Shown: positions 51,317-59,216 of the stretch, one piece after another
Numbering within the stretch: position 1 is the first letter of the stretch
Layout of the letters: each line of letters starts with the position of its first letter
Assembly (NCBI GenBank): GCA_035651755.1
Contig: DASRFA010000056.1
Span: 372,001-436,000 of the forward strand
DNA: 64,000 bases
Direction of reading: 5' to 3'
DNA from: DASRFA01 sp035651755
GTDB taxonomy: Bacteria > Desulfobacterota > Binatia > UBA12015
Program-made: the position numbers and the translations under genes
Notes under the pieces: model-generated
The model's database searches: none
Told to the model about the DNA's origin: nothing
Seen by the model: only the letters and a program-made list of their open reading frames with translations

Positions 51317-52102
51317 CTAGAGGTGATCGGTCATCTCGCCGGAGAACCGGCGGAACATGATGCGGCCGAACGCGAGCGCAGCCAGCGCGAGCACGAGCTG
51401 CGGCGCGCAGCCCTTCCAGTCCGGCCAGCGCCCGTGCAGCACGATCTCCTGGTACCCGACCGCGATCTCGGTCATGGGGTTGAGCGCGATCAGCGCGCGC
51501 GCCCGCTCGCCCAGCACCTGCGCGGGGTAGACGATCGGCGTCAGCCAGAACCAGAACTGGAGCCCGATCGCGAGGAGGTGAGCCACGTCCCGGAAGAAGA
51601 CGTTCATGACGCCGAGCGCGATCCCGAGCCCGAGCGCGAGCGACTGCTGCACCGCGAGGAGCGGAACGAACCCGAGGACCGCCCAGCCGGGGAAGCGCCG
51701 GGTCGCGATCAGCAGCGTGACCAGGATCACGAAGACGATCGCGAAGTGGATCGACGCCGACAGGACGACGATCGCCGGCAGGCTCGCGCGTGGAAAGCTC
51801 ATCTTCTTCAGCAGGTTGGCCTGCTCGACGAAGACCGTCACGCAGCGCTGCAGGACCTCGGTGAAGGTCGCCCAGGTGAAGAGCCCGGCGCACAGGAAGA
51901 GTCCGTATCCAATCGCATCGTCGACGCCCGGGACGCGGCTCCGCATGACCTGGCCGAACACGACGGTGTAGATGAACACCATCGTGAGGGGGTTCAGGAC
52001 CGCCCACAGGCTGCCGAGGACCGACCCCAGGTAGCGGGCCTGGAACTCGCGTTGCGCCATCCCGAGGATGAAGCTGCGATACCGCCAGAGGCTTTGGAGC
52101 AT
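51317..52102 (-). CDS. Polysaccharide ABC exporter permease (Wzm), first copy
   Basis: A 261-residue ABC-2 permease: QREFQARYLGSVLGSLWAVLNPLTMVFIYTVVFGQVM, WATFTEVLQRCVTVFVEQANLLKKMSFPRASLPAI, WFWLTPIVYP. These match Wzm/TagG closely. ATG 52102 has GGAG at 6 nt. First gene of the five-gene operon, divergent from the ECF sigma gene by 162 bp. Confidence 0.9.
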   Translation of the reverse strand: MLQSLWRYRSFILGMAQREFQARYLGSVLGSLWAVLNPLTMVFIYTVVFGQVMRSRVPGVDDAIGYGLFLCAGLFTWATFTEVLQRCVTVFVEQANLLKKMSFPRASLPAIVVLSASIHFAIVFVILVTLLIATRRFPGWAVLGFVPLLAVQQSLALGLGIALGVMNVFFRDVAHLLAIGLQFWFWLTPIVYPAQVLGERARALIALNPMTEIAVGYQEIVLHGRWPDWKGCAPQLVLALAALAFGRIMFRRFSGEMTDHL

Positions 52103-52264
52103 ACCGCTCTCCGGCCCGGCGCTACCACTTGCCCCTGCGCCCGGCAACGCGCGGGCGGCGACGCCGAGCGATCGTTTGCTTTCGGCACCCATCCGACCGC
52201 GCCGCCGGCTCGTATCGCAGGTGCAGGCTGAGGAAGCGTCCGGCTCGACCGAGGGAGACGGAGC

Positions 52265-52852
52265 CTGAACTCGTCGACGATATCCGGGACCGGGTCCGCC
52301 GAGGACCGGGCACTGCTCGAGCGAGTCGCGCGCGGCGACGCACCTGCGCTGCGTGCGCTGTACGATCGCTGCGCGCCGCGCGCGCTCGCGATCGCGCAGC
52401 GCGTTCTCGGCGGTCGCGGCGAGGCCGAAGAAGTGGTCCAGGAAACGTTCATCCAGGTGTGGCGCCAGGCGGCCAGCTACGATTCCCGGCGCGGCGGCGC
52501 GATGGCGTGGATCGCGACCATCGCGCGCAGCCGCGCGATCGACCGCCTGCGCGCCCGCGCCGCCGCCGGACGCGCCGAGGCCGTCGTCCACGAACCCGAT
52601 CCGCCGTCCGTACCGGCGCCGCTCGAGATCGCGGAGCAGCGCCAGCTCCGCGAGCGCGTCCAGGGCGCGCTCGCCGAGCTGCCCGAGGAACAGCGCAGCG
52701 TCCTCGAGCTCGCCTATTTCCAGGGGCTTAGCCAGAGCGAGATCGCGGGCCGGCTCGGCCATCCGCTCGGCACGGTGAAGACACGCGTCCGCCTCGGGCT
52801 CGCCAAGCTCGCGAGCCTGCTCGAGGCGCCGCTCGCCGGAGGCCTCGTGTGA
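52265..52852 (+). CDS. ECF-type RNA polymerase sigma factor, probable CTG start
   Basis: A 195-residue sigma factor. Region 2: LLERVARGDAPALRALYDRCAPRALAIAQRVLGGRGEAEEVVQETFIQVWRQAA; region 4: LPEEQRSVLELAYFQGLSQSEIAGRLGHPLGTVKTRVRLGLAKL. Between the in-frame stop at 52229 and GTG 52433 there is no ATG, GTG or TTG, yet the intact region 2.1 lies in that stretch; CTG 52265, behind GGAG, is the only reasonable start. GTG 52433 would cut region 2 in half. The stop overlaps the anti-sigma start (GTGTGA). Confidence 0.85.
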   Translation: MNSSTISGTGSAEDRALLERVARGDAPALRALYDRCAPRALAIAQRVLGGRGEAEEVVQETFIQVWRQAASYDSRRGGAMAWIATIARSRAIDRLRARAAAGRAEAVVHEPDPPSVPAPLEIAEQRQLRERVQGALAELPEEQRSVLELAYFQGLSQSEIAGRLGHPLGTVKTRVRLGLAKLASLLEAPLAGGLV

Positions 52853-53745
52853 ACTGCGCGGAGTTCAAGGACAACGTCGCGGCGCTCGCGATCGGAGCGC
52901 TCGAGCCGGCGGAGCGCGCGGCGTGCGAGGAGCACCTCGCGCGGCCCGGCGCGCACGACGGCTGCCACGACGAGCTCGGCCGTGCGATGGAGACCGCGAC
53001 GCTGCTGGCGGCGTCGCTGCCCCCGGTTCGGCCTTCGCCCGATCTCTGGCTGCGCATCGAGTCGGCGATCGCGGAGCCGACGGGCGAGGCCTCGCACGCG
53101 ATCGACGGGAAGCGGACGGCGACCGCTTCGCGCGCCGCCGCGGCACCGGGCCGCGAGTCGCCCGACCGCGCATCGCGGCGTCCCGCATGGCGCGAGGTGA
53201 TCGCATGGAACCTCGCCGCGGCCGCGGCCGCGGTCGCGTTCGTGATGGGCGTCGAGCGGCGTCATGCCGACCGAGCGCTCGGCGAAGCGGAGCACGAGCT
53301 CGCGCGCGTCGAGAACGTGGACCTGCAGCGCCAGCAGTGCCTGAACGAGCTCGCGAGCGCGCGCATCGCGCTCCGCCAGAAGGCGGCGGCGATCTCGCTG
53401 ATCGGCGACCCGCGGACGCAGCTCGTGCAGCTCGCGCCCCAGGGCGGAGCGCCCTACCGCGCGAGCGCGATCGTCAACTCGGACGTTCCGAACGCGATGG
53501 TCCTCGCGAGCTCGCTCACGCCGCAAGAGGGCAAGGACTACCAGCTCTGGCTCATCCGCGGGAACGAGAAGATCTCGGCCGGCCTCCTGCACGCCGACCC
53601 GACCGGCGCGACGATCGCCGCCGTGCCGCGCGACGTCCTCGCCGGAGGACGCCCGGACGCGTTCGCGATCACGATCGAGCCCGCGGGCGGTGCCCCGCAG
53701 CCGACGGGGCCGATCGTGCTGGTCGGAGCTCTCCCGAAAACGTGA
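52849..53745 (+). CDS. Anti-sigma factor, RskA-like
   Basis: A 298-residue membrane anti-sigma factor. Cytoplasmic domain 1-110 (MNCAEFKDNVAALAIGALEPAERAACEEHLARPGAHDGC, with Cys and His in an incomplete ZAS zinc motif); one TM at about 113-131 (VIAWNLAAAAAAVAFVMGV); a coiled region rich in Glu and Arg; and the periplasmic RskA domain (ASSLTPQEGKDYQLWLIRGNEKISAGLLHADPTG). Co-translated with the sigma gene. It holds the sigma factor until an outside signal triggers proteolysis. Confidence 0.9.
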   Translation: MNCAEFKDNVAALAIGALEPAERAACEEHLARPGAHDGCHDELGRAMETATLLAASLPPVRPSPDLWLRIESAIAEPTGEASHAIDGKRTATASRAAAAPGRESPDRASRRPAWREVIAWNLAAAAAAVAFVMGVERRHADRALGEAEHELARVENVDLQRQQCLNELASARIALRQKAAAISLIGDPRTQLVQLAPQGGAPYRASAIVNSDVPNAMVLASSLTPQEGKDYQLWLIRGNEKISAGLLHADPTGATIAAVPRDVLAGGRPDAFAITIEPAGGAPQPTGPIVLVGALPKT

Positions 53746-53759
53746 CCGGGGGTCCCCCG

Positions 53760-54206
53760 TCAGGCCGCCAGCACACGCTCCAGGCGTCGCGCGATCTCCG
53801 CTTTCGACTGCAGGCCGACGATGCGATCCACCTCGCGGCCGTCGCGCATCAGGAGCAAGGTCGGAATGCTCTGGAGGCGGAAGCGCGAGGCCGTCGCGGG
53901 GTTCTCGTCGACGTTGAGCTTCGCGAACCGGACGCGACCCGCGTGCTCGGCCGCGAGCTGGTCGATCGCGGGAGCGATCGCGCGGCAGGGCGCGCACCAC
54001 GGCGCCCAGGCGTCGACGAGCACGGGAAGCGGGGAGCGCTCGACCGTTTCCGCGAACGTCGAGTCCGTGACCGCGAAGGGCCGCGTCTCGAGGAGCGGGC
54101 GCTTGCAGCGCCCGCAGCGCGGCGCGAGGCCGGCCGCGAGCTTCGCGCGCGGCACGCGGTTCGTCGTGCCGCACGCGGGGCATCGCATCAGCTCGGCATC
54201 GGGCAT
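53760..54206 (-). CDS. trxC: Thioredoxin 2 (TrxC-like)
   Basis: A 148-residue protein: N-terminal zinc ribbon CPAC...CGRC, then a thioredoxin fold with APWCAPCR as active site (WCGPC in most TrxC; Gly is Ala here), SIPTLLLM with cis-Pro, and a normal end. Cytosolic disulfide reductase linked to oxidative stress. ATG 54206 chosen. The flanking inverted-repeat element lies 77 bp upstream. Confidence 0.85.
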   Translation of the reverse strand: MPDAELMRCPACGTTNRVPRAKLAAGLAPRCGRCKRPLLETRPFAVTDSTFAETVERSPLPVLVDAWAPWCAPCRAIAPAIDQLAAEHAGRVRFAKLNVDENPATASRFRLQSIPTLLLMRDGREVDRIVGLQSKAEIARRLERVLAA

Positions 54207-54282
54207 CGAACCCAGGTTAGCGCGGCCGCCGCGTCGAACCATGGGCGTGCGCGCCGGGCTTGGTCGCGGCGACGCAACGGGG

Positions 54283-54453
54283 CTAGGAGTCTGTCCGAGT
54301 AAGGGCATGGGAGCGAGAAGCGCGAGGCGCCGCGAGCGCAAGGCGCCGAGACCGAAGGCGTATCCGCTGCGATACGTCGAGGGCTCGGCAACGCAGCGAT
54401 CGCGGATGCATCGCGCTTCGCAGCCCCATGGCGTTACTCGGACAGGCTCCTAG
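54283..54453. mobile_element. Inverted-repeat element (MITE-like), 171 bp
   Basis: Left end CTAGGAGTCTGTCCGAGTAA at 54283-54302; the right end at 54434-54453 is its reverse complement with one change (T to C). The arms continue as partly complementary sequence for another 30 bp or so, so the RNA could form a long hairpin. CTAG at both tips could be a target-site duplication. No frame long enough for a transposase. Confidence 0.55.
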
Positions 54454-54486
54454 GACACTTCCAGGGTCGCCGGAAGGAGAGACGCG

Positions 54487-55236
54487 ATGGATCTCGACGG
54501 GCGAGTGTGCGTGATCACGGGCGGCGCGTCGGGCATCGGCGCGGCCGGCGCGCGGCGATTCGCGGAGGCGGGCGCGCGCGTCGTCGTCGCCGACGTCGAC
54601 GCCGAGCATGCGCGCTCGGTCGCGAGCGAGGTCGGCGGGACGGCGTTCGCCGTCGACGTGGCGGACGAGGCGGCGGTCGACGCGATGGTCGCGGACGTCG
54701 TCGCGCGCCACGGTCGGCTCGACGTGCTGTGGGCGAACGCCGGCATCGCGGGCGTTCGCGCGCCGTGCGCCGAGCAGCCGACCGACGCGTGGGAGCGCGT
54801 CCTGCGCGTCAACCTGACGGGCGTCTTCCAGTGCTTCCGCGCGGCGCTCCGCCCGATGCTCGAAGCCGGGCGCGGGGCGTTGCTCGCGACGGCGTCGGTC
54901 GCGGGCCTGCGCGCGAGCGCCGGCAGCCCGGCCTACCACGCCGCGAAGGCGGGCGTCGTGATCCTGGTCCAGCACGTGGCGATGGCGTACGGCCCGCGCG
55001 GCATCCGCTGCAACGCCCTCTGCCCGGGCTTGACGGACACGCCCATCCTGGATCCGTTCGCCGCGAGCCTTCCCGGCGGTCGCCAGGCGCTCTTCGATCG
55101 GATGCTGAAGGTGATTCCATCGCGCCGCGCCGGTCGGCCGAGCGACATCGCGGACGCGGCGCTCTTCCTCGCGAGCGACGCGGCCTCCTACGTGAACGGC
55201 GTCGCGCTGCGCGTCGACGGCGGTCTCGGCGTGTAG
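54487..55236 (+). CDS. Short-chain dehydrogenase/reductase
   Basis: A 249-residue SDR: TGGASGIG, VADVD after strand 2 (Asp, NAD preference), WANAGIAG, YHAAKAG, and a regular C-terminus. AAGGAGAG precedes the ATG. Cysteine-poor and typical in length. The inverted-repeat element ends 33 bp upstream, so it either carries or displaces the promoter. Hairpins follow the stop. Confidence 0.85.
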   Translation: MDLDGRVCVITGGASGIGAAGARRFAEAGARVVVADVDAEHARSVASEVGGTAFAVDVADEAAVDAMVADVVARHGRLDVLWANAGIAGVRAPCAEQPTDAWERVLRVNLTGVFQCFRAALRPMLEAGRGALLATASVAGLRASAGSPAYHAAKAGVVILVQHVAMAYGPRGIRCNALCPGLTDTPILDPFAASLPGGRQALFDRMLKVIPSRRAGRPSDIADAALFLASDAASYVNGVALRVDGGLGV

Positions 55237-55283
55237 AGCGCCGCTCGCGTTGCGGCGCGCGAACGCTGGCTCATCACGAACGA

Positions 55284-55315
55284 GGGCGGCGGCGGTCCTC
55301 GGACCGCCGCCGCCC
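55284..55315. terminator. GC-rich hairpin between convergent genes
   Basis: GGGCGGCGGCGGTCC / GGACCGCCGCCGCCC: perfect 15 bp inverted repeat with TC between the arms, 47 bp after the SDR stop. No T-run. Confidence 0.5.
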
Positions 55316-55340
55316 CCGACGGAACGAATCCGGCGCGTCC

Positions 55341-55365
55341 GCCGGGCCGGTGGAAACGGCCCGGC
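55341..55365. terminator. Second GC-rich hairpin
   Basis: GCCGGGCCG-GTGGAAA-CGGCCCGGC, 9 bp stem. It lies 23 bp from the stop of the convergent secreted-protein gene and may serve that side. Confidence 0.45.
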
Positions 55366-55388
55366 GGCGCGGCGGAATCGACACGGGC

Positions 55389-55901
55389 TCACCCGTTGTC
55401 GGAGTGCCCGATCGTACGGCGAACGCTCAGGATCACGGTGAGCTGGCGGGCGCTCATGAACTGCTGCCCGCCGAGTCCGCCCCATTCCATCTGGATGGTG
55501 TGATCGCCCGCGGTCAGGAAGGCGGCGAAGTTCGCGGCCTGGCTGGTCGCGCCGCCGTGGACGCCCCAGAACGCCTGGACGATTCCCGGAGACGTCGGGA
55601 AGCCGTCGACGAGGGCGGCCACGTATTGCGCGTCCGCGGAATTCATCTCGCCGGTGAAGAAGATCTGGACGTCCGCGATGAAGCCGCGCGGAATCGTCAC
55701 CGGGATGATCATGTCGGGGATCCCGACGAACCCCGTGCTGAAGGAAGCGGTCGTCGTGATCGGATTGTTCGCTGCCACCGACGTCATGCGCACCTCGCCC
55801 TTCGGCGTGAAGGCCGGACCGAGCTGGATCGCGGCGGAAGCGAGCCCGCTCTGCGTCAACATCGAAACGACGGTGAGCGCGACGGCAAAACTCTTCCTCA
55901 T
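55389..55901 (-). CDS. Secreted protein of unknown function
   Basis: A 170-residue protein with signal MRKSFAVALTVVSMLTQSGLASA. The mature part is Cys-free and beta-rich (PVTIPRGFIADVQIFFTGEMNSADAQYVAALVDGFPTSPG, WGGLGGQQFMSARQLTVILSVRR). GAGGAGAAGG precedes the ATG. No family recognised. First in a set of small secreted proteins. Confidence 0.7.
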   Translation of the reverse strand: MRKSFAVALTVVSMLTQSGLASAAIQLGPAFTPKGEVRMTSVAANNPITTTASFSTGFVGIPDMIIPVTIPRGFIADVQIFFTGEMNSADAQYVAALVDGFPTSPGIVQAFWGVHGGATSQAANFAAFLTAGDHTIQMEWGGLGGQQFMSARQLTVILSVRRTIGHSDNG

Positions 55902-56207
55902 GTTTCCTTCTCCTCGTCTCGTTCGGGTCGGTGAAATGACCGAGCCCCGCTCGGCGCGGGAAGCGCCGAGTTGCCGAGCGCGGGAAGCGACGCAGGCGTC
56001 GTGCCACGATGCGCGCGCGAAAAAAGCCGCGTGCTCACGAGCATCGCGCCGTCGTCGGGAACGCGCGCCACCGCGAAACGTCGCCGCGTGTTCCTCGCGC
56101 TACGAACGCCGGTGCACGGGCTCCGCCGCGCGGTCGCGCATCGCATGCCGCGCGCGAAGCGCGACGACACGCCGTGCGAGCGCGCGCGTCGTCCCTCGAA
56201 CGGAAAC
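55902..56207. other. Intergenic stretch upstream of the secreted-protein gene
   Basis: No gene seen. It contains a perfect 8 bp stem-loop, CTCGGCGC-GGGAA-GCGCCGAG, at 55950-55970 in the likely leader, next to a repeat of GCGCGGGAAGCG, and otherwise GC-rich sequence. The leader of the minus-strand gene starts here. Confidence 0.4.
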
Positions 56208-56254
56208 GAAAAAGGGCGCTGCCTCGCGACCGGGGTGGTCGCGAGGCAGCGCCC
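56208..56254 (-). terminator. Strong intrinsic terminator
   Basis: An 18 bp perfect stem (arms 56214-56231 and 56237-56254, loop of 5 nt) followed on the minus strand by TTTTTC. It lies 47 bp after the stop of the 126-residue four-Cys protein gene. Confidence 0.9.
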
Positions 56255-56301
56255 GTGGTGCGCCGGCCTCGGCGCGGAGGCGACGAGGCGCCGACTGGCC
56301 G

Positions 56302-56682
56302 TCAGCGCAGGTCGATGCTCCGGACCGGAACCTCGTTCGCGTCGCGCAGGGTGAGGTTCGCACGGATGAACTTCGCGCTGCCCGCGATGTCGACGCTGCA
56401 GGCGTAGGCGACGCCGTTCGCGATGTTCGCGAACACCTGGCAGATGAACCCGGCCTCGACGGGCCCGTTGCAGCTCGACGACGCGGGGACGATGTTGCCC
56501 GACTCGTCGTAGATGTGGGCATCGACGCTCACCGGCGTCGGCCCGCCGTTGCCGATGGTGCATCCGGCCTGGCGCTGCGCGATCGAGCCGTAGATGGCTG
56601 CGCTCGAAAGCTTGGCGGCGTGGGACGCGGCGGCCGTGCCGAGCAAGAACGCGATGGCGGTCAAAACGATCGAAGCTCTCAT
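56302..56682 (-). CDS. Secreted four-Cys protein, copy B
   Basis: A 126-residue protein: signal MRASIVLTAIAFLLGTAAASHAA; mature part AGCTIGNGGPTPVSVDAHIYDESGNIV...SSCNGPVEAGFICQVFANIANGVAYACSVDIAGSAKFIRANLTL. Four Cys probably make two disulfides. Clear paralogue of the protein at 56734-57138. AAAAGGAG precedes the ATG. Unknown function; the fold may be a small beta-sandwich. Confidence 0.7.
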   Translation of the reverse strand: MRASIVLTAIAFLLGTAAASHAAKLSSAAIYGSIAQRQAGCTIGNGGPTPVSVDAHIYDESGNIVPASSSCNGPVEAGFICQVFANIANGVAYACSVDIAGSAKFIRANLTLRDANEVPVRSIDLR

Positions 56683-56733
56683 GGCGATCTCCTTTTCGCG
56701 AGACGTTGCAGACGATTTGGGAAGGCGCGGCTG

Positions 56734-57138
56734 CTAGCGCAGCTCCGACGACGCGACGACCTTCAGGCCACCCGTGCTGACGGGCGCGCGCAGCTCGGCG
56801 GCGGCGCGCAGGTTCTTCGCGTTGCCGAAGACATCGGCGGTGCAGGCGAACGAGGTGTCGTCGTCGATGTCGTTCCAGATCAGGACGCACGTGCGGCCCG
56901 GAGCGAGAGGCGCGCCGTTGCAGTTGTCGAAATTCGGGAAGGTGAAGTTCCGGGTGAAGTTGATCATGCCCTGCGCCTGGAACGAGATGGGGGTCGCGCC
57001 GACGTTCCGGAAGTAGCAGGCAACCCGATTGTCGACGCCGGTCGGGATGCTGCCGCTCGTGATCGTCTGAGCGGCGTGCGCGGCACTCGCGACGCCGAGC
57101 ATCGCGACGAGAGCGGCAAGGGCGGTCTTGATCTTCAT
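56734..57138 (-). CDS. Secreted four-Cys protein, copy A
   Basis: A 134-residue protein: signal MKIKTALAALVAMLGVASAAHAA; mature part VACYFRNVGATPISFQAQG...NCNGAPLAPGRTCVLIWNDIDDDTSFACTADVFGNAKNLRAAAEL. The pattern C-x4-G-x-TP ... CNG ... C ... AC-x-(V/A)D-x-x-G-x-AK-x-x-RA is shared with copy B. GGAGGACTCC precedes the ATG. 51 bp upstream of copy B, same strand, so probably one transcript. Confidence 0.7.
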   Translation of the reverse strand: MKIKTALAALVAMLGVASAAHAAQTITSGSIPTGVDNRVACYFRNVGATPISFQAQGMINFTRNFTFPNFDNCNGAPLAPGRTCVLIWNDIDDDTSFACTADVFGNAKNLRAAAELRAPVSTGGLKVVASSELR

Positions 57139-57545
57139 GGAGTCCTCCTTCGATGAGCCGAGAGCGCGGGGGTCATCCACTCGGCGGTCGCGGCTCCGTT
57201 TGCGAAGCGCTGCCGCGCCACGACGCAGGGGGCGTGCCACCAGACGACCGCCCGTCGCCGCGCGGAGGGCCGCTCGCGCGCCGGACGCGCTATGAACACC
57301 GGTTCGCAAACGAGCCGTGATCGCGCCGTTTGGTGAACCGCAGTTCCTGTCGGCGGTGTCGGTCGTCGGGACGCATCCCAAACGCCCTTGGGCCGAGAAG
57401 GAGCGGCGCGCCCTCGGGATTTCGCGCTCGGAGCGAACGCTCCGAGGCGTGCGGCCGGTCCGGCACCGCCCTTGCGAATCCGCTTCGCGCGCTTCGGACG
57501 TTCCGGAACTCCCGACCGCCGAATCCGACGATCGAATCTCGACCA
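57139..57545. other. Intergenic region with an imperfect inverted repeat
   Basis: A 407 bp divergent gap between the four-Cys genes and lnt. Arms GGCTCCGTTTGCGAA (57192-57206) and TTCGCAAACGAGCC (57303-57316) are complementary with one extra base, 96 bp apart. No gene seen. Open frames here are GC artefacts. Confidence 0.4.
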
Positions 57546-59216
57546 ATGACCGATTGGAGTCTGGACATCCCGCCGCCGCGGGCCGAGTCTCGGGCGATGA
57601 TCGCGCCCGCGACCGAACGGCCGGCGGCGAGCGCGCCCGCCGTCCGCCGAAGGGCGGGATTGGACGCGGCACCCATCCTCGTGGTCGCGTCGGCGCTCGT
57701 CTACTCGGCGGCCTTCCCACCGCTCGACGTCGCCGCGCTCGCATGGGTCGGCCTGGTGCCGTTCTTCGTCGCCGCGGCAAAGGCGCGCTCGGTGCGGCGC
57801 GCCGCGCTCCTCGGGCTCCTGTGGGGCGTCGCCCTGACGGCCGGCGTCGGGTGGCCGCTGCCCGGCATGATCGTCCGCTACTTCGGCGAGCCGGCGTGGG
57901 TGGCGGCGCTCGTCTCGCTCGCGGTCGCGATCGGTCTCTCCGGCGTTTTCTACGCGGCGTTCGCCGGCTGGCTCGCGGTCGTCGCCCGTGCCGGCGCCGC
58001 GGGACCGCTTCTCGTCGCCGCGGGGTTCGCGGCGTGCGAGCTTCTGCGCGGCAGCCTGGTCGGCGCGAACCCGTGGGGTCTCGCGGCCTACTCGCAGACG
58101 AGCTCGGCGGCGGCGCTCCCGATCGTGCAGATCGCCGACCTCGCGGGCCCGTACGCGATCGGCTTCCTCGTGGCCGCGGTCAACGCCTCGCTCGCGGCAT
58201 GCGCGACGCGGGCGCTGCGCGGGCGCCATCCGCGTGCCGCGATCGCCTGCGTCGCCGCGCTGCTGGTCGGAGCGACGGCCTACGGGCTCGCGCGGCTCGC
58301 GACCCCGTTCGACGGAGATCCGATCGCGGTCGCGATCGTCCAGCCGGGAACGGCGCGCGGCTTCGAGTGGCGGCCGGAGTACGCGAAGGAGCTGCCGGAG
58401 GGCCTCCTCGCGCAGAGCGAGGCGGCCGCCGTCCGGGACGCGGCGCTCGTCGTCTGGCCGGAGAGCGCGGTCAGCTTCTACGTCCAGGAGGATCGGCCGG
58501 AGCGCCGGGCGCTGCTCGCCGCGGTCGGCGAGCGGGCGCGCGACCTGGTGTTCGGCGGGCCCGCGTACGCCTACGGCGAGCGCGCCGTCGAGTACTACAA
58601 CTCGATCTTCCTCGTGCGGGACGGGCGGCTCGCCGGCCGGTACGACAAGCTCCGCCTCGTGCCGCTCGCCGAGCGCGACGACCTCCACGGGCTCCTTCCG
58701 CGCGCGTACGCCTACACGCCGGGACGCGACGCGGCGCCGCTCCGCTCGCGCGCGGGCAAGCTCGGCGCGTTCCTCTGCTTCGAGGCGATGTATCCCGAGA
58801 CCGTCCGGCGGTTCGTCGCGGGCGGCGCGGATCTCCTCGTCAATCTCTCGAACGACGCCTGGTTCGGGGGCGCTGCTCCGGCGGAGATGCACCTCGCGAT
58901 GGCGCGGCTGCGCGCCGTCGAAACGCGGCGCTGGCTGGTTCGCGGCGCGACGACCGGCGTCTCCGCCATCGTCGATCCGCACGGCCGGGTGACGGCCCGG
59001 AGCGCATGGGGCGAGCCCGCCATCGTCACCGGCGACGTCCGCCGGGCGGCGTCCAGCACCTTCTACGCGCAGCACGGAGACGTGCTCGCGTGGCTCGATT
59101 TGATCGTGGTCTTCGCGGTGGCGCTGCGCTATTCCATCGGAAGCGCGCGGCGTCGCTCGAGGCCCCAAAACGCCGCGGCTGGCCCTGCCGAGCCGTCGGG
59201 GGAGGACAATCCATGA
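57546..59216 (+). CDS. lnt: Apolipoprotein N-acyltransferase
   Basis: A 556-residue protein with an N-terminal membrane domain of about six helices and a nitrilase-type periplasmic domain with the catalytic triad Glu306 (WPESAV), Lys368 (YDKLRLVP) and Cys411 (LCFEAMYP), plus LVNLSNDAWFG. Adds the third acyl chain to lipoproteins from phosphatidylethanolamine. The start is uncertain: ATG 57546 or 57597, neither with a clear ribosome site. Overlaps the next gene by 4 bp (ATGA). Confidence 0.9.
   Translation: MTDWSLDIPPPRAESRAMIAPATERPAASAPAVRRRAGLDAAPILVVASALVYSAAFPPLDVAALAWVGLVPFFVAAAKARSVRRAALLGLLWGVALTAGVGWPLPGMIVRYFGEPAWVAALVSLAVAIGLSGVFYAAFAGWLAVVARAGAAGPLLVAAGFAACELLRGSLVGANPWGLAAYSQTSSAAALPIVQIADLAGPYAIGFLVAAVNASLAACATRALRGRHPRAAIACVAALLVGATAYGLARLATPFDGDPIAVAIVQPGTARGFEWRPEYAKELPEGLLAQSEAAAVRDAALVVWPESAVSFYVQEDRPERRALLAAVGERARDLVFGGPAYAYGERAVEYYNSIFLVRDGRLAGRYDKLRLVPLAERDDLHGLLPRAYAYTPGRDAAPLRSRAGKLGAFLCFEAMYPETVRRFVAGGADLLVNLSNDAWFGGAAPAEMHLAMARLRAVETRRWLVRGATTGVSAIVDPHGRVTARSAWGEPAIVTGDVRRAASSTFYAQHGDVLAWLDLIVVFAVALRYSIGSARRRSRPQNAAAGPAEPSGEDNP

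Noticed and set aside
52433..52852. ECF sigma factor starting at GTG 52433
   Set aside because: It would lose region 2.1 and half of region 2; the homologous sequence continues in frame upstream to CTG 52265.
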